Below are positions 35,069 through 45,269 of a stretch of 64,000 nt of DNA, piece by piece; the first letter of the stretch is position 1, and the number at the start of each line of letters is the position of its first letter. Source of the DNA: Salirhabdus euzebyi (GTDB lineage: Bacteria; Bacillota; Bacilli; Bacillales; Alkalibacillaceae). Position numbers and translations under genes: made by a program. The stretch spans positions 1 to 64,000 of the forward strand of contig NZ_JACHGH010000004.1 in the NCBI RefSeq assembly GCF_014207435.1, in the 5' to 3' direction. The notes below the pieces were generated by a model. It searched no databases. It was not told where the DNA came from and saw nothing but the letters and a program-made list of their open reading frames with translations.

Positions 35069-36784
35069 ATGAAGAAAACAAAATGGTCATTGCTTTTAGT
35101 ACTTGGTCTAGTACTAAGTTTGTTCCTAGCTGCATGTTCTGGCGGGGACGACGATGCACAAGAAGAGCCAGCAGACAACGGTGATTCTACTGAAACTCCA
35201 GCAGAAACTCCAGAAGAGTCTGATGAGCCAAAAGTACTTAACATTCTTGATTCATCTGAAATTCCTACAATGGACCCAGCACAAGCTGAGGACTCTGTAA
35301 GTATTCAATATCAAGATACTGTATATGAAGGTCTTTACCGCCTAGGACCTGGTGGAGAAGAACTAGTATCAGGTATCGCAGTTAAAGAAGACACAGAAGT
35401 AAGTGAAGATGGTTTAACTTGGACTTTCCATTTACGTGAAGACGCTAAATGGTCTAACGGTGACCCTGTAACAGCTCACGACTTCGTATATTCATGGCAA
35501 CGTGCTATCGACCCAGAAACTGCATCTTTCTACGCTCCATACCTAATGAATGGCGTAATTAAAAATGCAGAAGAAGTAAACGCTGGTGATCTTGCAGTTG
35601 AAGAATTAGGAGTAACTGCTGAAGACGACTACACTCTAGTAGTTGAACTTGCTAAAGCAACTCCATATTTCGAATCATTTGCTGCATTCCCAACTTTCTA
35701 CCCTCTTAACCAAGAGTTCGTAGAAGCACAAGGTGAAAACTTTGCTCTTGAAGTAGAAAACCTATTATTCAACGGTCCTTTCGTTATGACTGAATGGGCT
35801 CACGAAGAAAAATTTGTATTTGAAAAGAACGAACAATACTGGGATGCTGCAAGTGTAAATCTTTCTGGCATCAACGTACAGGTTGTTAAAGATACTGCAA
35901 CTGCTGTAGGTCTTTATGAAACTGGTCAAATTGACCGTGTAGGTTTATCTGGTGACTTTATCGATAAGTACCAAACAAGCTCTGAATTCATTTCTATGCC
36001 TGAAACTGTTGTGTTCTGGTTGAAGTTTAACCAAGACTCAGTTACTAAAGGTGAATATATGCAAAACGAAAACTTCCGTCGTGCAATTGCACAAGCGTTT
36101 GACAAGCAAGCGTTTATCGATGTAGTTTATGGTAACTCTTCTGTTCCAGCTGACTACTTCGTACCAAGCGGATTTGTTACACATCCTGAAACTGGTGAAG
36201 ATTTCCGTGCTAAATATGGCGACATCTTAACTTATGATGTAGACGCTGCTAAAGAAGCATGGGCTGCTGCTAAAGAAGAACTAGGATTTGAAGAAGTAGA
36301 AATTTCATTCATTTCTGGTGACTCTGATATCGGTACACTTATCACTGAATTCTTCAAAAACGAACTTGAGAAAAACCTTGATGGTTTAACTCTAACTCTT
36401 AAGAACCTTCCGTTCCAAGAGCGTTTAGAAGTAACTAAAGCTGGTGAGTACGAGTTAGTATTCTCTGGTTGGGGTCCTGACTACATGGACGCTATCTCAT
36501 TCGTTGACCTTTGGGTAACTGACGGTCCTAACAACGAAATGGGTTACGGAAATGCAGAGTATGACAAACTTGTTAAATCTGTTAAAGGTGAACTTGCTAT
36601 GAAGCCAGTAGAGCGTTTCGAAGCTATGCAAGAAGCTGAGAAAATTGCTTTAGACGAAGTAGCAATCGCACCAGTATTCCAACGTGAGCGTGCTTTACTT
36701 TCTAAGCCATATGTAAAAGGTATGGAAGTATTAAACCCTTACGGTGCTGACTACAGCTACAAATATGTAGATATCCAAAAATAA
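35069..36784 (+). CDS. oppA: Oligopeptide-binding lipoprotein
   Basis: 571 residues. The signal peptide ends in the lipobox LAACS (Cys about residue 23), followed by an acidic linker (DDDAQEEPADNGDSTETP). The body is an SBP_bac_5 solute-binding fold: EIPTMDPAQAEDSVSIQYQD, the WTFHLREDAKWSNGDPVTA family signature and GPFVMTEWAHEEKFVFEKN. Captures oligopeptides for the OppBCDF importer; in bacilli Opp also feeds competence and sporulation signalling peptides. Codon use looks more biased than in its neighbours, as expected of an abundant surface protein. AGGGGAGG lies ahead of the ATG. Confidence 0.95.
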   Translation: MKKTKWSLLLVLGLVLSLFLAACSGGDDDAQEEPADNGDSTETPAETPEESDEPKVLNILDSSEIPTMDPAQAEDSVSIQYQDTVYEGLYRLGPGGEELVSGIAVKEDTEVSEDGLTWTFHLREDAKWSNGDPVTAHDFVYSWQRAIDPETASFYAPYLMNGVIKNAEEVNAGDLAVEELGVTAEDDYTLVVELAKATPYFESFAAFPTFYPLNQEFVEAQGENFALEVENLLFNGPFVMTEWAHEEKFVFEKNEQYWDAASVNLSGINVQVVKDTATAVGLYETGQIDRVGLSGDFIDKYQTSSEFISMPETVVFWLKFNQDSVTKGEYMQNENFRRAIAQAFDKQAFIDVVYGNSSVPADYFVPSGFVTHPETGEDFRAKYGDILTYDVDAAKEAWAAAKEELGFEEVEISFISGDSDIGTLITEFFKNELEKNLDGLTLTLKNLPFQERLEVTKAGEYELVFSGWGPDYMDAISFVDLWVTDGPNNEMGYGNAEYDKLVKSVKGELAMKPVERFEAMQEAEKIALDEVAIAPVFQRERALLSKPYVKGMEVLNPYGADYSYKYVDIQK

Positions 36785-36813
36785 ACAGTACTAAAATAAT
36801 AGATTTACTATGG

Positions 36814-36859
36814 AAAGAGAGTATGTGTCGTGTCATAATAGGCATATACTCTCTTTTTC
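36814..36859 (+). terminator. Hairpin between oppA and oppB
   Basis: AAAGAGAGTAT pairs with ATACTCTCTTT, followed by TTCCCTT. A partial terminator or mRNA-stabilising stem here would give more oppA than oppBCDF message, as needed for binding-protein transporters. Confidence 0.7.
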
Positions 36860-36921
36860 CCTTATGCAGAAATATTTCGAATATTGAAGAATTTTAGAAA
36901 CTACTTCAGGAGGTGTAGCAG

Positions 36922-37851
36922 ATGGCGAGATATATATTGCAACGACTTGTATATATGTTCATAACTTTGTTCATTATTGCAACAGCAACGTTTTTCTTAA
37001 TGAAGCTATTGCCAGGTACTCCGTTTACGGATGTAGCTACAAAGGCAACGCCGGCACAGCTGGAAATCTTAAAAGACCGTTATGGACTTAATGACCCTGT
37101 CCCTGTTCAATATATCAAATATATCGCTGGGCTATTTCAAGGAGACTTAGGTGTTTCCTTTCAATTTGATAACCGAAATGTAACAGATCTAATAATGGAT
37201 CGTATTGGTCCATCGGCCCATTTAGGGTTTCAAGCAATGGTTGTAGGTACTATATTAGGAATTATACTTGGAATGGTTGCTGCTATAAGACATAATTCTT
37301 GGGTGGACTATGTAGCTGGATTTGTAGCAATTATAGGTATTTCCATTCCATCATTCGTATTTGCTGGTTTACTTCAATATTATTTGGCTGTAAGATGGCA
37401 AATATTGCCTGTTTCGTTCTGGGAAGGATTTGAGTATACAATATTACCTACGATAGCACTTGCTATTTTCCCAATGGCAATTTGTGCTCGTTTTATGCGT
37501 ACAGAAATGTTAGAAGTGTTAGGTTCTGATTATATCGAACTAGCACGTGCTAAAGGTTTAGGTAAGTCAAAAATTATGTTTGGACATGCCATGCGTAACG
37601 CATTAATTCCTGTAATCACTGTTATTGGACCAATGACTGTAAGTTTGATGACAGGAACACTAGTTATAGAGCAAATTTTTGCTATTCCAGGATTAGGAGA
37701 ACAATTCGTACGTTCTATTAACACGAATGACTATCCAATGATCATGGGTACAACAATGTTTTTCTCCATTTTATTTGTAGCAGTTATTTTAGTAGTGGAT
37801 TTACTTTATGGAGTAATTGATCCAAGAATCCGTGTAGGAGGTAAGGACTAA
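36922..37851 (+). CDS. oppB: Oligopeptide ABC transporter permease OppB
   Basis: 309 residues with six membrane helices. N-terminal MARYILQRLVYMFITLFIIA and the loop GTPFTDVATKATPAQLEILK are typical of OppB/DppB; the cytoplasmic coupling motif is EVLGSDYIELARAKGLGKSK and the C-terminal EQIFAIPGLGEQFV is conserved. Its TAA/ATG junction with oppC overlaps by one base. Forms the channel with OppC. Confidence 0.95.
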   Translation: MARYILQRLVYMFITLFIIATATFFLMKLLPGTPFTDVATKATPAQLEILKDRYGLNDPVPVQYIKYIAGLFQGDLGVSFQFDNRNVTDLIMDRIGPSAHLGFQAMVVGTILGIILGMVAAIRHNSWVDYVAGFVAIIGISIPSFVFAGLLQYYLAVRWQILPVSFWEGFEYTILPTIALAIFPMAICARFMRTEMLEVLGSDYIELARAKGLGKSKIMFGHAMRNALIPVITVIGPMTVSLMTGTLVIEQIFAIPGLGEQFVRSINTNDYPMIMGTTMFFSILFVAVILVVDLLYGVIDPRIRVGGKD

Positions 37852-38999
37852 TGGCCAAAGATAACGAAAAACTATCCAAAGATTTATTCCAGCCAATTGA
37901 GTTATCAGCAGAAAAAAGTGAAGAGCTAACTCGTCCTGAACTTTCCTTCTGGAAGGACGCTTGGATTCGTCTTCGTAAAAACAAAGCTGCGATACTCGGT
38001 TTAATTTTTCTTGTAATTATTTTCTTTATGGCATTTGTTGGCCCGCATATGAACAAGTATGAGGGTACGGATGCTTTGTATGAAGCTAAAAATTTACCAC
38101 CTAGAGTACAAGGTTTAGAGTGGATGGAATTGTTTGATGGTAAACATGCTTGGTACGTTCAAGGACCAACATCTGAACAAGCAATTGAAAAAGGCTTGAG
38201 CGTGTTTAAGGTTGAAGATGAACATGTTAGAGTTACAGTAGTTAGTGAAGGTAATGAAAGTACAGGTGAACTAGCAGAAGTTGAACTATATATTGATGAG
38301 TATGCTACCCGTGGGCTAGAAGACCGTTATTACTGGTTTGGTGCTGATGCCATGGGCCGTGACTTATGGACACGTGTATGGGAAGGTACACAAATTTCCT
38401 TATACATCGGTATTTTAGCAGCTGCAATTGATATGATAATTGGTGTTATTTATGGTGGAGTTTCCGCTTATTATGGTGGAAGAGTAGATAACTACATGCA
38501 ACGTTTTATTGAAGTATTAGTTGGTATACCAAATTTAGTCGTTGTTATTTTGATGATTATCGTATTAGACCCTGGTTTAATGGCAATCACGTTAGCCTTA
38601 ACCATTACAGGATGGACCGGAATGGCCCGGATTGTGCGGGGGCAAGTACTGAAACTAAAGAACCAAGAGTTTGTACTTGCTGCTAAAACATTAGGTTCAA
38701 ACGATAAACGGATATTAGGTAAACACTTAGTTCCAAACGTAACTGGAATTATTGTTATTAATACAATGTTTACCATCCCAGGAGCTATTTTCTTCGAGTC
38801 ATTCTTAAGCTTTATTGGTCTAGGATTACAACCGCCGTTCGCATCTTTAGGTACGCTTATTGACCAAGCATTTGACTCGTATCAAATATATCCATTTATG
38901 TTGTTATTCCCATCTCTTATTATTTCAACATTAATGATTGGATTCAACATGCTTGCTGATGGTTTAAGGGATGCTTTAGATCCGAAAATGCGTGATTAG
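37851..38999 (+). CDS. oppC: Oligopeptide ABC transporter permease OppC
   Basis: 382 residues, longer than the roughly 300 of most OppC. The extra length is an external loop of about 90 residues between helix 1 (about 43-65) and the conserved YYWFGADAMGRDLWTRVWEG segment. The N-terminal DUF-type region (LSFWKDAWIRLRKNKAAILG) and the coupling motif (EFVLAAKTLGSNDKRILGKH) are standard. Long loops of this sort occur in some Bacillales OppC proteins and might contact OppA, but that is inference. Confidence 0.94.
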   Translation: MAKDNEKLSKDLFQPIELSAEKSEELTRPELSFWKDAWIRLRKNKAAILGLIFLVIIFFMAFVGPHMNKYEGTDALYEAKNLPPRVQGLEWMELFDGKHAWYVQGPTSEQAIEKGLSVFKVEDEHVRVTVVSEGNESTGELAEVELYIDEYATRGLEDRYYWFGADAMGRDLWTRVWEGTQISLYIGILAAAIDMIIGVIYGGVSAYYGGRVDNYMQRFIEVLVGIPNLVVVILMIIVLDPGLMAITLALTITGWTGMARIVRGQVLKLKNQEFVLAAKTLGSNDKRILGKHLVPNVTGIIVINTMFTIPGAIFFESFLSFIGLGLQPPFASLGTLIDQAFDSYQIYPFMLLFPSLIISTLMIGFNMLADGLRDALDPKMRD

Positions 39000-39017
39000 G
39001 AAAGGTAGGTGCAGATA

Positions 39018-40091
39018 ATGGAAAAAATACTTGAAGTAAAAGATTTAAAAGTAACTTTTGATACGTATGGTGGAAGTGTTCAGGCTGTTCGTGGTGTTAA
39101 TTTTGACCTTCGAAAAGGTGAAACACTTGCTATTGTAGGTGAGTCAGGTTCAGGTAAATCTGTAACTACAAAAGCATTAATGGGACTAATTCCAAACCCT
39201 CCAGGACGTATTGAATCAGGAGAAATTTTGTTTGATGGAAAAGACTTAACGAAACTGAAAGATAAAGAAATGTCTAAAATCCGCGGACGTGACATTTCAA
39301 TGATTTTCCAAGATCCAATGACATCATTAAACCCTACGATGAAAGTCGGCAACCAAATCATGGAGGGTTTAATTAAGCACCAAAAAATGGGTAAAGCGAA
39401 AGCAAAAGAACGTGCAATTGAACTACTAGAACTTGTAGGTATTCCGAATCCTAAGGAAAGAATTGAACAATACCCTCACCAATTTTCTGGTGGTATGCGT
39501 CAACGTGTTGTTATTGCTATTGCACTTGCTTGTAACCCTAAAATTTTGCTTGCAGATGAGCCAACTACAGCATTAGATGTTACTATTCAAGCACAAATTT
39601 TAGAATTAATGAAAGATTTACAGCAAAAAACGGACGCATCGATCATATTCATTACACATGATTTAGGTGTGGTAGCGAACGTTGCTGATCGTGTTGCGGT
39701 AATGTATGCGGGTAAGATTGTTGAAATTGGTACTGTAGATGATATTTTCTACAATCCAAAACACCCTTACACTTGGGGTCTTTTAGGTTCAATGCCAACT
39801 CTTGATAGTGGAGAAGATCAATTAATTGCAATTCCAGGAACACCACCTGATTTGATTCACCCACCTGTTGGAGATGCGTTTGCACCTCGTAACCCTTATG
39901 TCATGAAAATTGATACTGAGATGGAACCACCAATGTTTAAAGTTTCTGATACTCATTATGCAGCTACATGGTTGCTTCACGAGGATGCACCAAAGGTAGA
40001 ACCACCAGCGGCTGTAAAACGTCGTATGCAAGGTTTTGCTAAAACTGGTGAACTTGCGGAGGAATTTATCGAGAAAGGTGATGAGTCATGA
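39018..40091 (+). CDS. oppD: Oligopeptide ABC transporter ATP-binding protein OppD
   Basis: 357 residues from the ATG after AGGTAGGTG; a GTG three codons earlier overlaps the ribosome binding site. ABC motifs: GESGSGKSV (Walker A), [11 protein letters not shown] (Q-loop), FSGGMRQRV (signature), [12 protein letters not shown] (Walker B) and the His in [10 protein letters not shown]. The C-terminal oligopeptide-transporter extension is present but the usual CPxxxxxC-type Cys cluster is not evident. Overlaps oppF by four bases (ATGA). Confidence 0.95.
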   Translation: MEKILEVKDLKVTFDTYGGSVQAVRGVNFDLRKGETLAIVGESGSGKSVTTKALMGLIPNPPGRIESGEILFDGKDLTKLKDKEMSKIRGRDISMIFQDPMTSLNPTMKVGNQIMEGLIKHQKMGKAKAKERAIELLELVGIPNPKERIEQYPHQFSGGMRQRVVIAIALACNPKILLADEPTTALDVTIQAQILELMKDLQQKTDASIIFITHDLGVVANVADRVAVMYAGKIVEIGTVDDIFYNPKHPYTWGLLGSMPTLDSGEDQLIAIPGTPPDLIHPPVGDAFAPRNPYVMKIDTEMEPPMFKVSDTHYAATWLLHEDAPKVEPPAAVKRRMQGFAKTGELAEEFIEKGDES

Positions 40092-41023
40092 GCCAGGAAA
40101 AATTATTAGAAGTTAAAAATCTAAAACAATATTTCAAAACTGGTCGCCATAGTATAGTTAAAGCTGTTGACGGCATCACTTTCGATATTAAAAAGGGAGA
40201 AACATTCGGTCTAGTTGGTGAATCAGGTTGTGGAAAATCAACAACTGGTCGTACAATTATTCGCCTTTATGATGCTACTGACGGTGAAGTTTTATTTAAT
40301 GGTGAAGATGTTCACAATAAAAAATCAAAAACAGATCTTAAAAAGTTCAACCGTAAAATGCAAATGATATTTCAGGATCCTTATGCTTCTTTAAATCCGA
40401 GAATGACTGTAAAAGAGATAATTTCGGAAGGTCTTGACATCCATGGTCTTGTTAAAGATGATAAAGAACGTACTGCGAGAGTAAGAGAACTATTGGAAAC
40501 AGTAGGTTTAAACAAAGAGCATGCCAACCGTTATCCCCACGAATTTAGTGGTGGACAGCGCCAAAGAATCGGAATCGCCCGTGCTTTAGCAGTTGAACCT
40601 GAATTTATCATTGCCGATGAGCCTATTTCCGCTTTGGATGTATCTATCCAAGCGCAAGTAGTAAACCTTATGAAGGAACTGCAAAAAGAACACGGTTTAA
40701 CATATTTATTTATCGCTCATGACTTGTCAATGGTTAAATATATTAGTGACCGTATTGGTGTAATGTATTTTGGTAAAATGGTTGAATTAGCAGGAAGTGA
40801 TGAATTGTATAAGAACCCAATTCATCCTTATACAAAATCTTTATTATCTGCTATTCCATTACCAGATCCGGATTATGAGCGTAGCCGTAAACGTATTGCT
40901 TATGATCCTGCTACACATGACACAAGTGAAGAACCAGAATTTAGAGAAATTCGTCCTGATCATTGGGTTCTGTGTACAACTAAGGAATTTGAACAATACA
41001 AAGCAGACTTAGAAAACAAATAA
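40088..41023 (+). CDS. oppF: Oligopeptide ABC transporter ATP-binding protein OppF
   Basis: 311 residues. [17 protein letters not shown] (Walker A region), [45 protein letters not shown] and [12 protein letters not shown] identify an OppF-type ATPase; the GCGKSTTGR form distinguishes it from OppD. Start ATG overlaps the oppD stop. Pairs with OppD to drive peptide import. Followed by a strong terminator that ends the operon. Confidence 0.95.
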   Translation: MSQEKLLEVKNLKQYFKTGRHSIVKAVDGITFDIKKGETFGLVGESGCGKSTTGRTIIRLYDATDGEVLFNGEDVHNKKSKTDLKKFNRKMQMIFQDPYASLNPRMTVKEIISEGLDIHGLVKDDKERTARVRELLETVGLNKEHANRYPHEFSGGQRQRIGIARALAVEPEFIIADEPISALDVSIQAQVVNLMKELQKEHGLTYLFIAHDLSMVKYISDRIGVMYFGKMVELAGSDELYKNPIHPYTKSLLSAIPLPDPDYERSRKRIAYDPATHDTSEEPEFREIRPDHWVLCTTKEFEQYKADLENK

Positions 41024-41026
41024 GTG

Positions 41027-41061
41027 AAAAAAACCTCATCTTAATGGATGAGGTTTTTTTA
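41027..41061 (+). terminator. Terminator of the opp operon
   Basis: AAAACCTCATC / GATGAGGTTTT stem with a short loop and nine T residues, right after the oppF stop. Confidence 0.92.
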
Positions 41062-41196
41062 AAAAAAAAATAAAAGTATCGTACATATCCTTCATCTTTG
41101 TATAAAAAAAATTTACTGGAGAAAATTAAAAAAAGTCACCAAATCAAACCAAACTTCTACTATAATATATTTATACAAATACTAATTGGGAGTTTG

Positions 41197-42426
41197 ATGA
41201 CTTTGCAAAACTTTAAGCAACTCAGAAGTTGGATACTAATAACGGTAATTACTTTTTGCTCAACGCTTTTCTTCTTCCAATCTGTAAATGCAGAAGAAGA
41301 AGCGAGAATTGCCAAGCTTCATAGCGCATCTGAGGTAGCTCTTCAAAAACGTTCGCTACCTGAAAAAATTGCACGATTTACGTTTGATTCAGGATTAACA
41401 TTTGAATATCCAGACGCTGTAAGGGGTATCTATGTAACAGGACCATCAGCTGGTGGCAGTAGGTTTGAAGGTCTGTTATCTTTAGTTAAAGATACTGATT
41501 TAAACGCGATGGTAATTGATGTAAAAGAAGACCATGGGAATTTAACTTTTAAACCAGATGAGAACTCTCCTTATTATGATATCGCTCAAAATTATATAAA
41601 GGATCCAAGAGAGTTATTAAAACAGCTAGAAAAAGAAGGAATTTACCCAATTGCACGTGTTGTTGTGTTTAAGGATTCGATGTTAGCTGAGAAACGTCCT
41701 GACCTATCCTTTAAGCAAAATGGGACAGTATGGAAAAATAGTCGTAATGAAGCATTCGTTAACCCATTTATGAAAGAAGTTTGGGATTATAACGTTGGTA
41801 TTGCAAAAATGGCGGCCGAATTAGGGTTCCAAGACATCCAATTTGATTATGTTCGTTTCCCAGAAGGATTTGAACGACGTGATACTGAGTTGCAATACAG
41901 TGAGGGTGACTATGCTGATTTAGACATTGATAATGTCCAAAAACGTGTTACAGCTGTCACAGACTTCGTTGCCTATGCAAGGGAAAGCTTACACGAATAT
42001 GGTGTGGATGTTTCAGTAGATATTTTTGGTTATTCTGCTACAATTCCAGAAGCACCTGGGATTGGTCAAAACTTCTCGAAAATATCAGATAACGTTGACG
42101 TCATTTCGTCAATGATTTATCCTAGTCACTGGACTAGTTATTTTGGAATTCCTTTCCCTGACAAAGAGCCATATCGATTGACACAGGAGTATGTAAAAGT
42201 GGAAAACGAGCGCTTAGGGGAACTAGAAAATCCACCAGTTTCTAGACCATGGATTCAAGATTTTGAAGCGCCGTGGTTGTATTCTGGCGGAGCTGTTACG
42301 CAATATGATAAAGCGGAAGTAGAAGCTCAAATTAGGGCATTAAATGAAGGTGGAGTTAATGAGTTTCTTATTTGGAACGCAACAAACAAGTACTCACCAA
42401 ATGTTGATTATACTCCATTAAACTAA
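41197..42426 (+). CDS. Exported putative glycoside hydrolase (DUF4015)
   Basis: 409 residues from ATG 41197 (GGGAG four bases upstream; a TTG two codons later is better spaced and equally possible). An N-terminal signal sequence or anchor (about LITVITFCSTLFFFQSVNA) is followed by a TIM-barrel-like DUF4015 domain: VRGIYVTGPSAGG, MVIDVKEDHGNL, IYPIARVVVFKDSMLAEKRP, FQDIQFDYVRFPE and VDVISSMIYPSHW. The Asp and Glu in QFDYVRFPEG and DIFGY are candidate catalytic residues. Substrate unknown; probably acts on the wall or an external polymer. Not part of the opp operon (terminator between). Confidence 0.82.
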   Translation: MTLQNFKQLRSWILITVITFCSTLFFFQSVNAEEEARIAKLHSASEVALQKRSLPEKIARFTFDSGLTFEYPDAVRGIYVTGPSAGGSRFEGLLSLVKDTDLNAMVIDVKEDHGNLTFKPDENSPYYDIAQNYIKDPRELLKQLEKEGIYPIARVVVFKDSMLAEKRPDLSFKQNGTVWKNSRNEAFVNPFMKEVWDYNVGIAKMAAELGFQDIQFDYVRFPEGFERRDTELQYSEGDYADLDIDNVQKRVTAVTDFVAYARESLHEYGVDVSVDIFGYSATIPEAPGIGQNFSKISDNVDVISSMIYPSHWTSYFGIPFPDKEPYRLTQEYVKVENERLGELENPPVSRPWIQDFEAPWLYSGGAVTQYDKAEVEAQIRALNEGGVNEFLIWNATNKYSPNVDYTPLN

Positions 42427-42430
42427 AAGA

Positions 42431-42462
42431 AAAAGGGGCAACCGATTAGGTTGTCCCTTTCT
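42431..42462 (+). terminator. Terminator of the DUF4015 gene
   Basis: AAGGGGCAACC pairs with GGTTGTCCCTT (one wobble) around GATTA, followed by TTCTTAC. Confidence 0.8.
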
Positions 42463-42488
42463 TACTTTGTATGTATAAAAGAATGTGT

Positions 42489-42671
42489 TTATTTCCGTCC
42501 ACCAACTGATTTCCAATTTGTTTGAATAGATGACGATTGGGAAGTGTGATAACTTTCTTTCTTTTTACCGAAGATTTTTTCACCAAAAAACTGGACAATA
42601 ACAGCAGAAAATGCCGTTAAACCAATAACTAAGAATCCCAGTATACTTAACTCCAATAAAAACTGGCCCAT
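42489..42671 (-). CDS. Small membrane protein, hypothetical
   Basis: 60 residues: one long hydrophobic helix (about 5-31) and a polar tail (KKKESYHTSQSSSIQTNWKS). Not recognised. AAGGAGG lies seven bases before the ATG, strong evidence that it is translated. Convergent with the DUF4015 gene. Confidence 0.65.
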   Translation of the reverse strand: MGQFLLELSILGFLVIGLTAFSAVIVQFFGEKIFGKKKESYHTSQSSSIQTNWKSVGGRK

Positions 42672-42842
42672 ACTTTCGCCTCCTTATCTTCATAAGATAA
42701 TTGTACGTTAACATAATCCTTTTTTAAAGAGGTATGCTATAAAAGATTTGAATAGTACTGTACGTCATTTTCCAATTCATTTAACAAATTGGGAAAGGTT
42801 CGTTATAATTATAGATGGTAAATACGAAGAAGGAGTAGATCA

Positions 42843-43421
42843 ATGAATTGGTATGAAAAATTGAATCAATATTTCCCGATTGAGGAAATGAAGTCCCAGG
42901 AACATATGGAAAGATTACTGAAGGAAAAGGGAGATGTTTACTATAAAGATGAAGGGAAATACCATGTATTAATGTATGCGGAGTTTCAATCCTTTATTTT
43001 TATTGATTATGTCTACGTTTCCAAAGAATCTAGGGGACAGGGTATTGGTCATAAAATCATGGAAAAATTAAAAGCAAAAGGAAAACCGATTATTTTAGAG
43101 GTAGAACCAATTGACTATGAGGATAGTGACTCAGAAAAAAGGCTTCATTTTTATCAACGTGAAGGGTTCAAGCATGCACAATCAATTGGCTACACTAGAC
43201 GTTCCCTTGCAACGAATGAAATTAACCAAATGGAAATATTATATTGGTCTCCTGGCAATGATTCAGAAGAAGAGATTTATGAGAAAATGAAAAAAATGTA
43301 TGAAGATATTCATACGTACAAGGACAAAGAAATCTATGGTAAGTCTTATCAACCCGTTGATGAGGTTTTAAAAATTGATAAAGATCGAGATAGCAATATC
43401 TTTGATAATTTAGAAGCATAA
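42843..43421 (+). CDS. yjbC: YjbC family GNAT acetyltransferase
   Basis: 192 residues. The acetyl-CoA loop is intact (VYVSKESRGQGIGHKIMEKL), and the segment ILEVEPIDYEDSDSEKR and FYQREGFKHA continue the GNAT fold (about 30-130). The C-terminal 60 residues are charged and helical. In B. subtilis yjbC lies directly upstream of spxA and shares transcripts with it; the order is the same here, though a hairpin separates them. Acceptor substrate unknown. AGAAGGAG precedes the ATG. Confidence 0.9.
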   Translation: MNWYEKLNQYFPIEEMKSQEHMERLLKEKGDVYYKDEGKYHVLMYAEFQSFIFIDYVYVSKESRGQGIGHKIMEKLKAKGKPIILEVEPIDYEDSDSEKRLHFYQREGFKHAQSIGYTRRSLATNEINQMEILYWSPGNDSEEEIYEKMKKMYEDIHTYKDKEIYGKSYQPVDEVLKIDKDRDSNIFDNLEA

Positions 43422-43437
43422 AGTACAACTATACTAA

Positions 43438-43470
43438 AAGTGGTCTACCTATTAGGGTAGATCATTTTTC
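43438..43470 (+). terminator. Hairpin between yjbC and spx
   Basis: GGTCTACC / GGTAGATC-type stem (8 bp with one wobble) and a TTTTT tract, about 20 bases after yjbC. The remaining 250 bases up to spx hold no gene and presumably the spx promoters, of which I could identify only a -10-like TATACT near 43627. Confidence 0.6.
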
Positions 43471-43716
43471 ATTTGTTTGCTAAAAGGTATTTGGAATTTC
43501 ATTCTTTTTTACTTAAAAGGGTTTCATTTGTAGCTTACAGGGTATATAAAGATTAAACATGCGAAAAACTGAACAAACTTTGATAATTATTATTTATACC
43601 CTACCTTTATCAGTGGAATTGTAGTATACTATGAATGTACGCATCTAGATTAAATTAATTATAATTTAATAAGAGATATTTATTAAAAAATGATTCCTTT
43701 TAAAGGAGTGTGTCAT

Positions 43717-44112
43717 ATGGTTACTTTATTTACGTCACCAAGTTGTACATCTTGTCGAAAAGCTCGTGCTTGGTTGGAAGAACATAACATTCCCTTTACA
43801 GAAAGAAATATATTTTCAGAACCTCTAACAGTAACAGAAATTAAAGAAGTGTTGCGAATGACGGAGGATGGAACAGATGAAATAATTTCTACTTGTTCAA
43901 AAGTGTTTCAAGAGTTAGAAGTTAATTTAGAGCAACTTCCATTAAAAGATTTAATTGAACTTATTCAAAAAAATCCAGGGTTGTTACGTCGTCCAATTAT
44001 TTTAGATGAAAAAAGACTTCAAGTTGGTTACAATGAAGATGAAATTCGTCGTTTCCTACCTAGAACTGTTAGAACATTTCAATTACGTGAAGCACAACGC
44101 TTAGTTAACTAG
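43717..44112 (+). CDS. spx: Spx transcriptional regulator
   Basis: 131 residues, exactly the Spx length, from the ATG after AAAGGAG; an in-frame ATG nine codons upstream precedes that site and is not used. The redox switch CTSCRKA (CxxC at residues 10 and 13) is intact, and [19 protein letters not shown] is the conserved ArsC-fold core including the Arg that stabilises the oxidised form. Spx binds the RNA polymerase alpha C-terminal domain and turns on thiol-stress genes. It is normally degraded by ClpXP with the adaptor YjbH, whose gene is broken in this window. Confidence 0.97.
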   Translation: MVTLFTSPSCTSCRKARAWLEEHNIPFTERNIFSEPLTVTEIKEVLRMTEDGTDEIISTCSKVFQELEVNLEQLPLKDLIELIQKNPGLLRRPIILDEKRLQVGYNEDEIRRFLPRTVRTFQLREAQRLVN

Positions 44113-44151
44113 AAAAAGGCTTCGTTTAACGTGAGCCCATCAAGTGCTCAA

Positions 44152-44181
44152 AAAACTCCGCAATATAAATTGCGGAGTTTT
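44152..44181. terminator. Bidirectional terminator between spx and yjbE
   Basis: A perfect 13-bp stem (AAAACTCCGCAAT / ATTGCGGAGTTTT) with a four-base loop and T runs, between two convergent genes. Confidence 0.92.
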
Positions 44182-44192
44182 TTCTCTCATTA

Positions 44193-44867
44193 TTAAATTG
44201 TTTTCACTTTTTTTCTGTCAAACAAGTAACCTATGAAAATAACCAATGATATGGATGCAATTGGTAATAAGTAATGTAAGAAATGATAATGCTCGAAAAA
44301 TGGTTCAAGTCTTTTTTCGCCTAGGATCATCTCAGAGGCAGTATAAGCAAGTATGGCTGCTCCGATATAGACTAGGATTGGGAATTTTTCCATAAAGTGT
44401 AGAATAAGCTTACTTCCCCAAATAATGATAGGTACGGAAACTAGTAAACCAATAATGACTAACTCTATGTGTCCATGAGATGCCCCAGCAATAGCAAGAA
44501 CATTGTCGAATCCCATGACAATATCAGCAAATACGATTGTTTTGATAGCAGATAAGAGACCATCTTTTGCTTGTATCTCAGGTTCATCTTCTTTATCGAC
44601 GAGTAACTTGATTGCGATATAGATTAGGAGAATACCACCAATAAGTTTTAAGAATGGTATTTGCAATAAGTATAAAGCAACTGCTGTTAGAAGAACACGA
44701 ATACCAATTGCAAGTCCAGTACCCCAAAGAATAGCTTTATTTCTTTGCTTTTCTGGGAGATTTCTACTAGCAAGAGCAATAACAATTGCGTTATCTCCAC
44801 CAAGTACAATATCAATTCCAATAATGATTAAAATGGCTTTTATTGTCTCTATGTCCAAAAAATCCAC
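44193..44867 (-). CDS. yjbE: TerC family membrane protein (YjbE)
   Basis: 224 residues from a GTG start (MDFLDIETIKAIL) eight bases after GGGAGG; an upstream in-frame codon at 44888 lies before that site. Seven or eight membrane helices with the TerC metal-site acidic residues: IGIDIVLGGDNAIVIALA in the first repeat and FADIVMGFDNVLAIAGA in the second. TerC proteins of bacilli (YjbE, YkoY, YceF) have been linked to manganese export during metalation of secreted enzymes. No manganese riboswitch is recognisable upstream. Confidence 0.92.
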   Translation of the reverse strand: MDFLDIETIKAILIIIGIDIVLGGDNAIVIALASRNLPEKQRNKAILWGTGLAIGIRVLLTAVALYLLQIPFLKLIGGILLIYIAIKLLVDKEDEPEIQAKDGLLSAIKTIVFADIVMGFDNVLAIAGASHGHIELVIIGLLVSVPIIIWGSKLILHFMEKFPILVYIGAAILAYTASEMILGEKRLEPFFEHYHFLHYLLPIASISLVIFIGYLFDRKKVKTI

Positions 44868-45269
44868 AAACCAAACCTCCCCCAACAAGGTGACAAAAAG
44901 ATTGAAATAGGTTAAAATAATACATTAATCCCAAGTGAATATCTGTCTTTAACTTAAACAAATATAGATGAATGATTTTAGATTGTCAAGAATTACAAAT
45001 AGACATTCGCTTGTTTTTATCGAAAATAAGCATTTATATTTTCAATTTATTCTTATCTATCATAAAATAGGATAAAAGAATCTTTTTTTTGGATTAAAGG
45101 TTTTCTAATTAGGGAAAAAAAGTACTAATCAATTAAATAAATAATCAATTTTTATCATATAATTCTCAAACTTACTACATTTGTTTTAAGGATTATTTTA
45201 TTCCTTATCAAAGTTATTTCGTGTTTTATCAATGATAAATAGATGGAGAAAAACACGATTGATAAGGGC

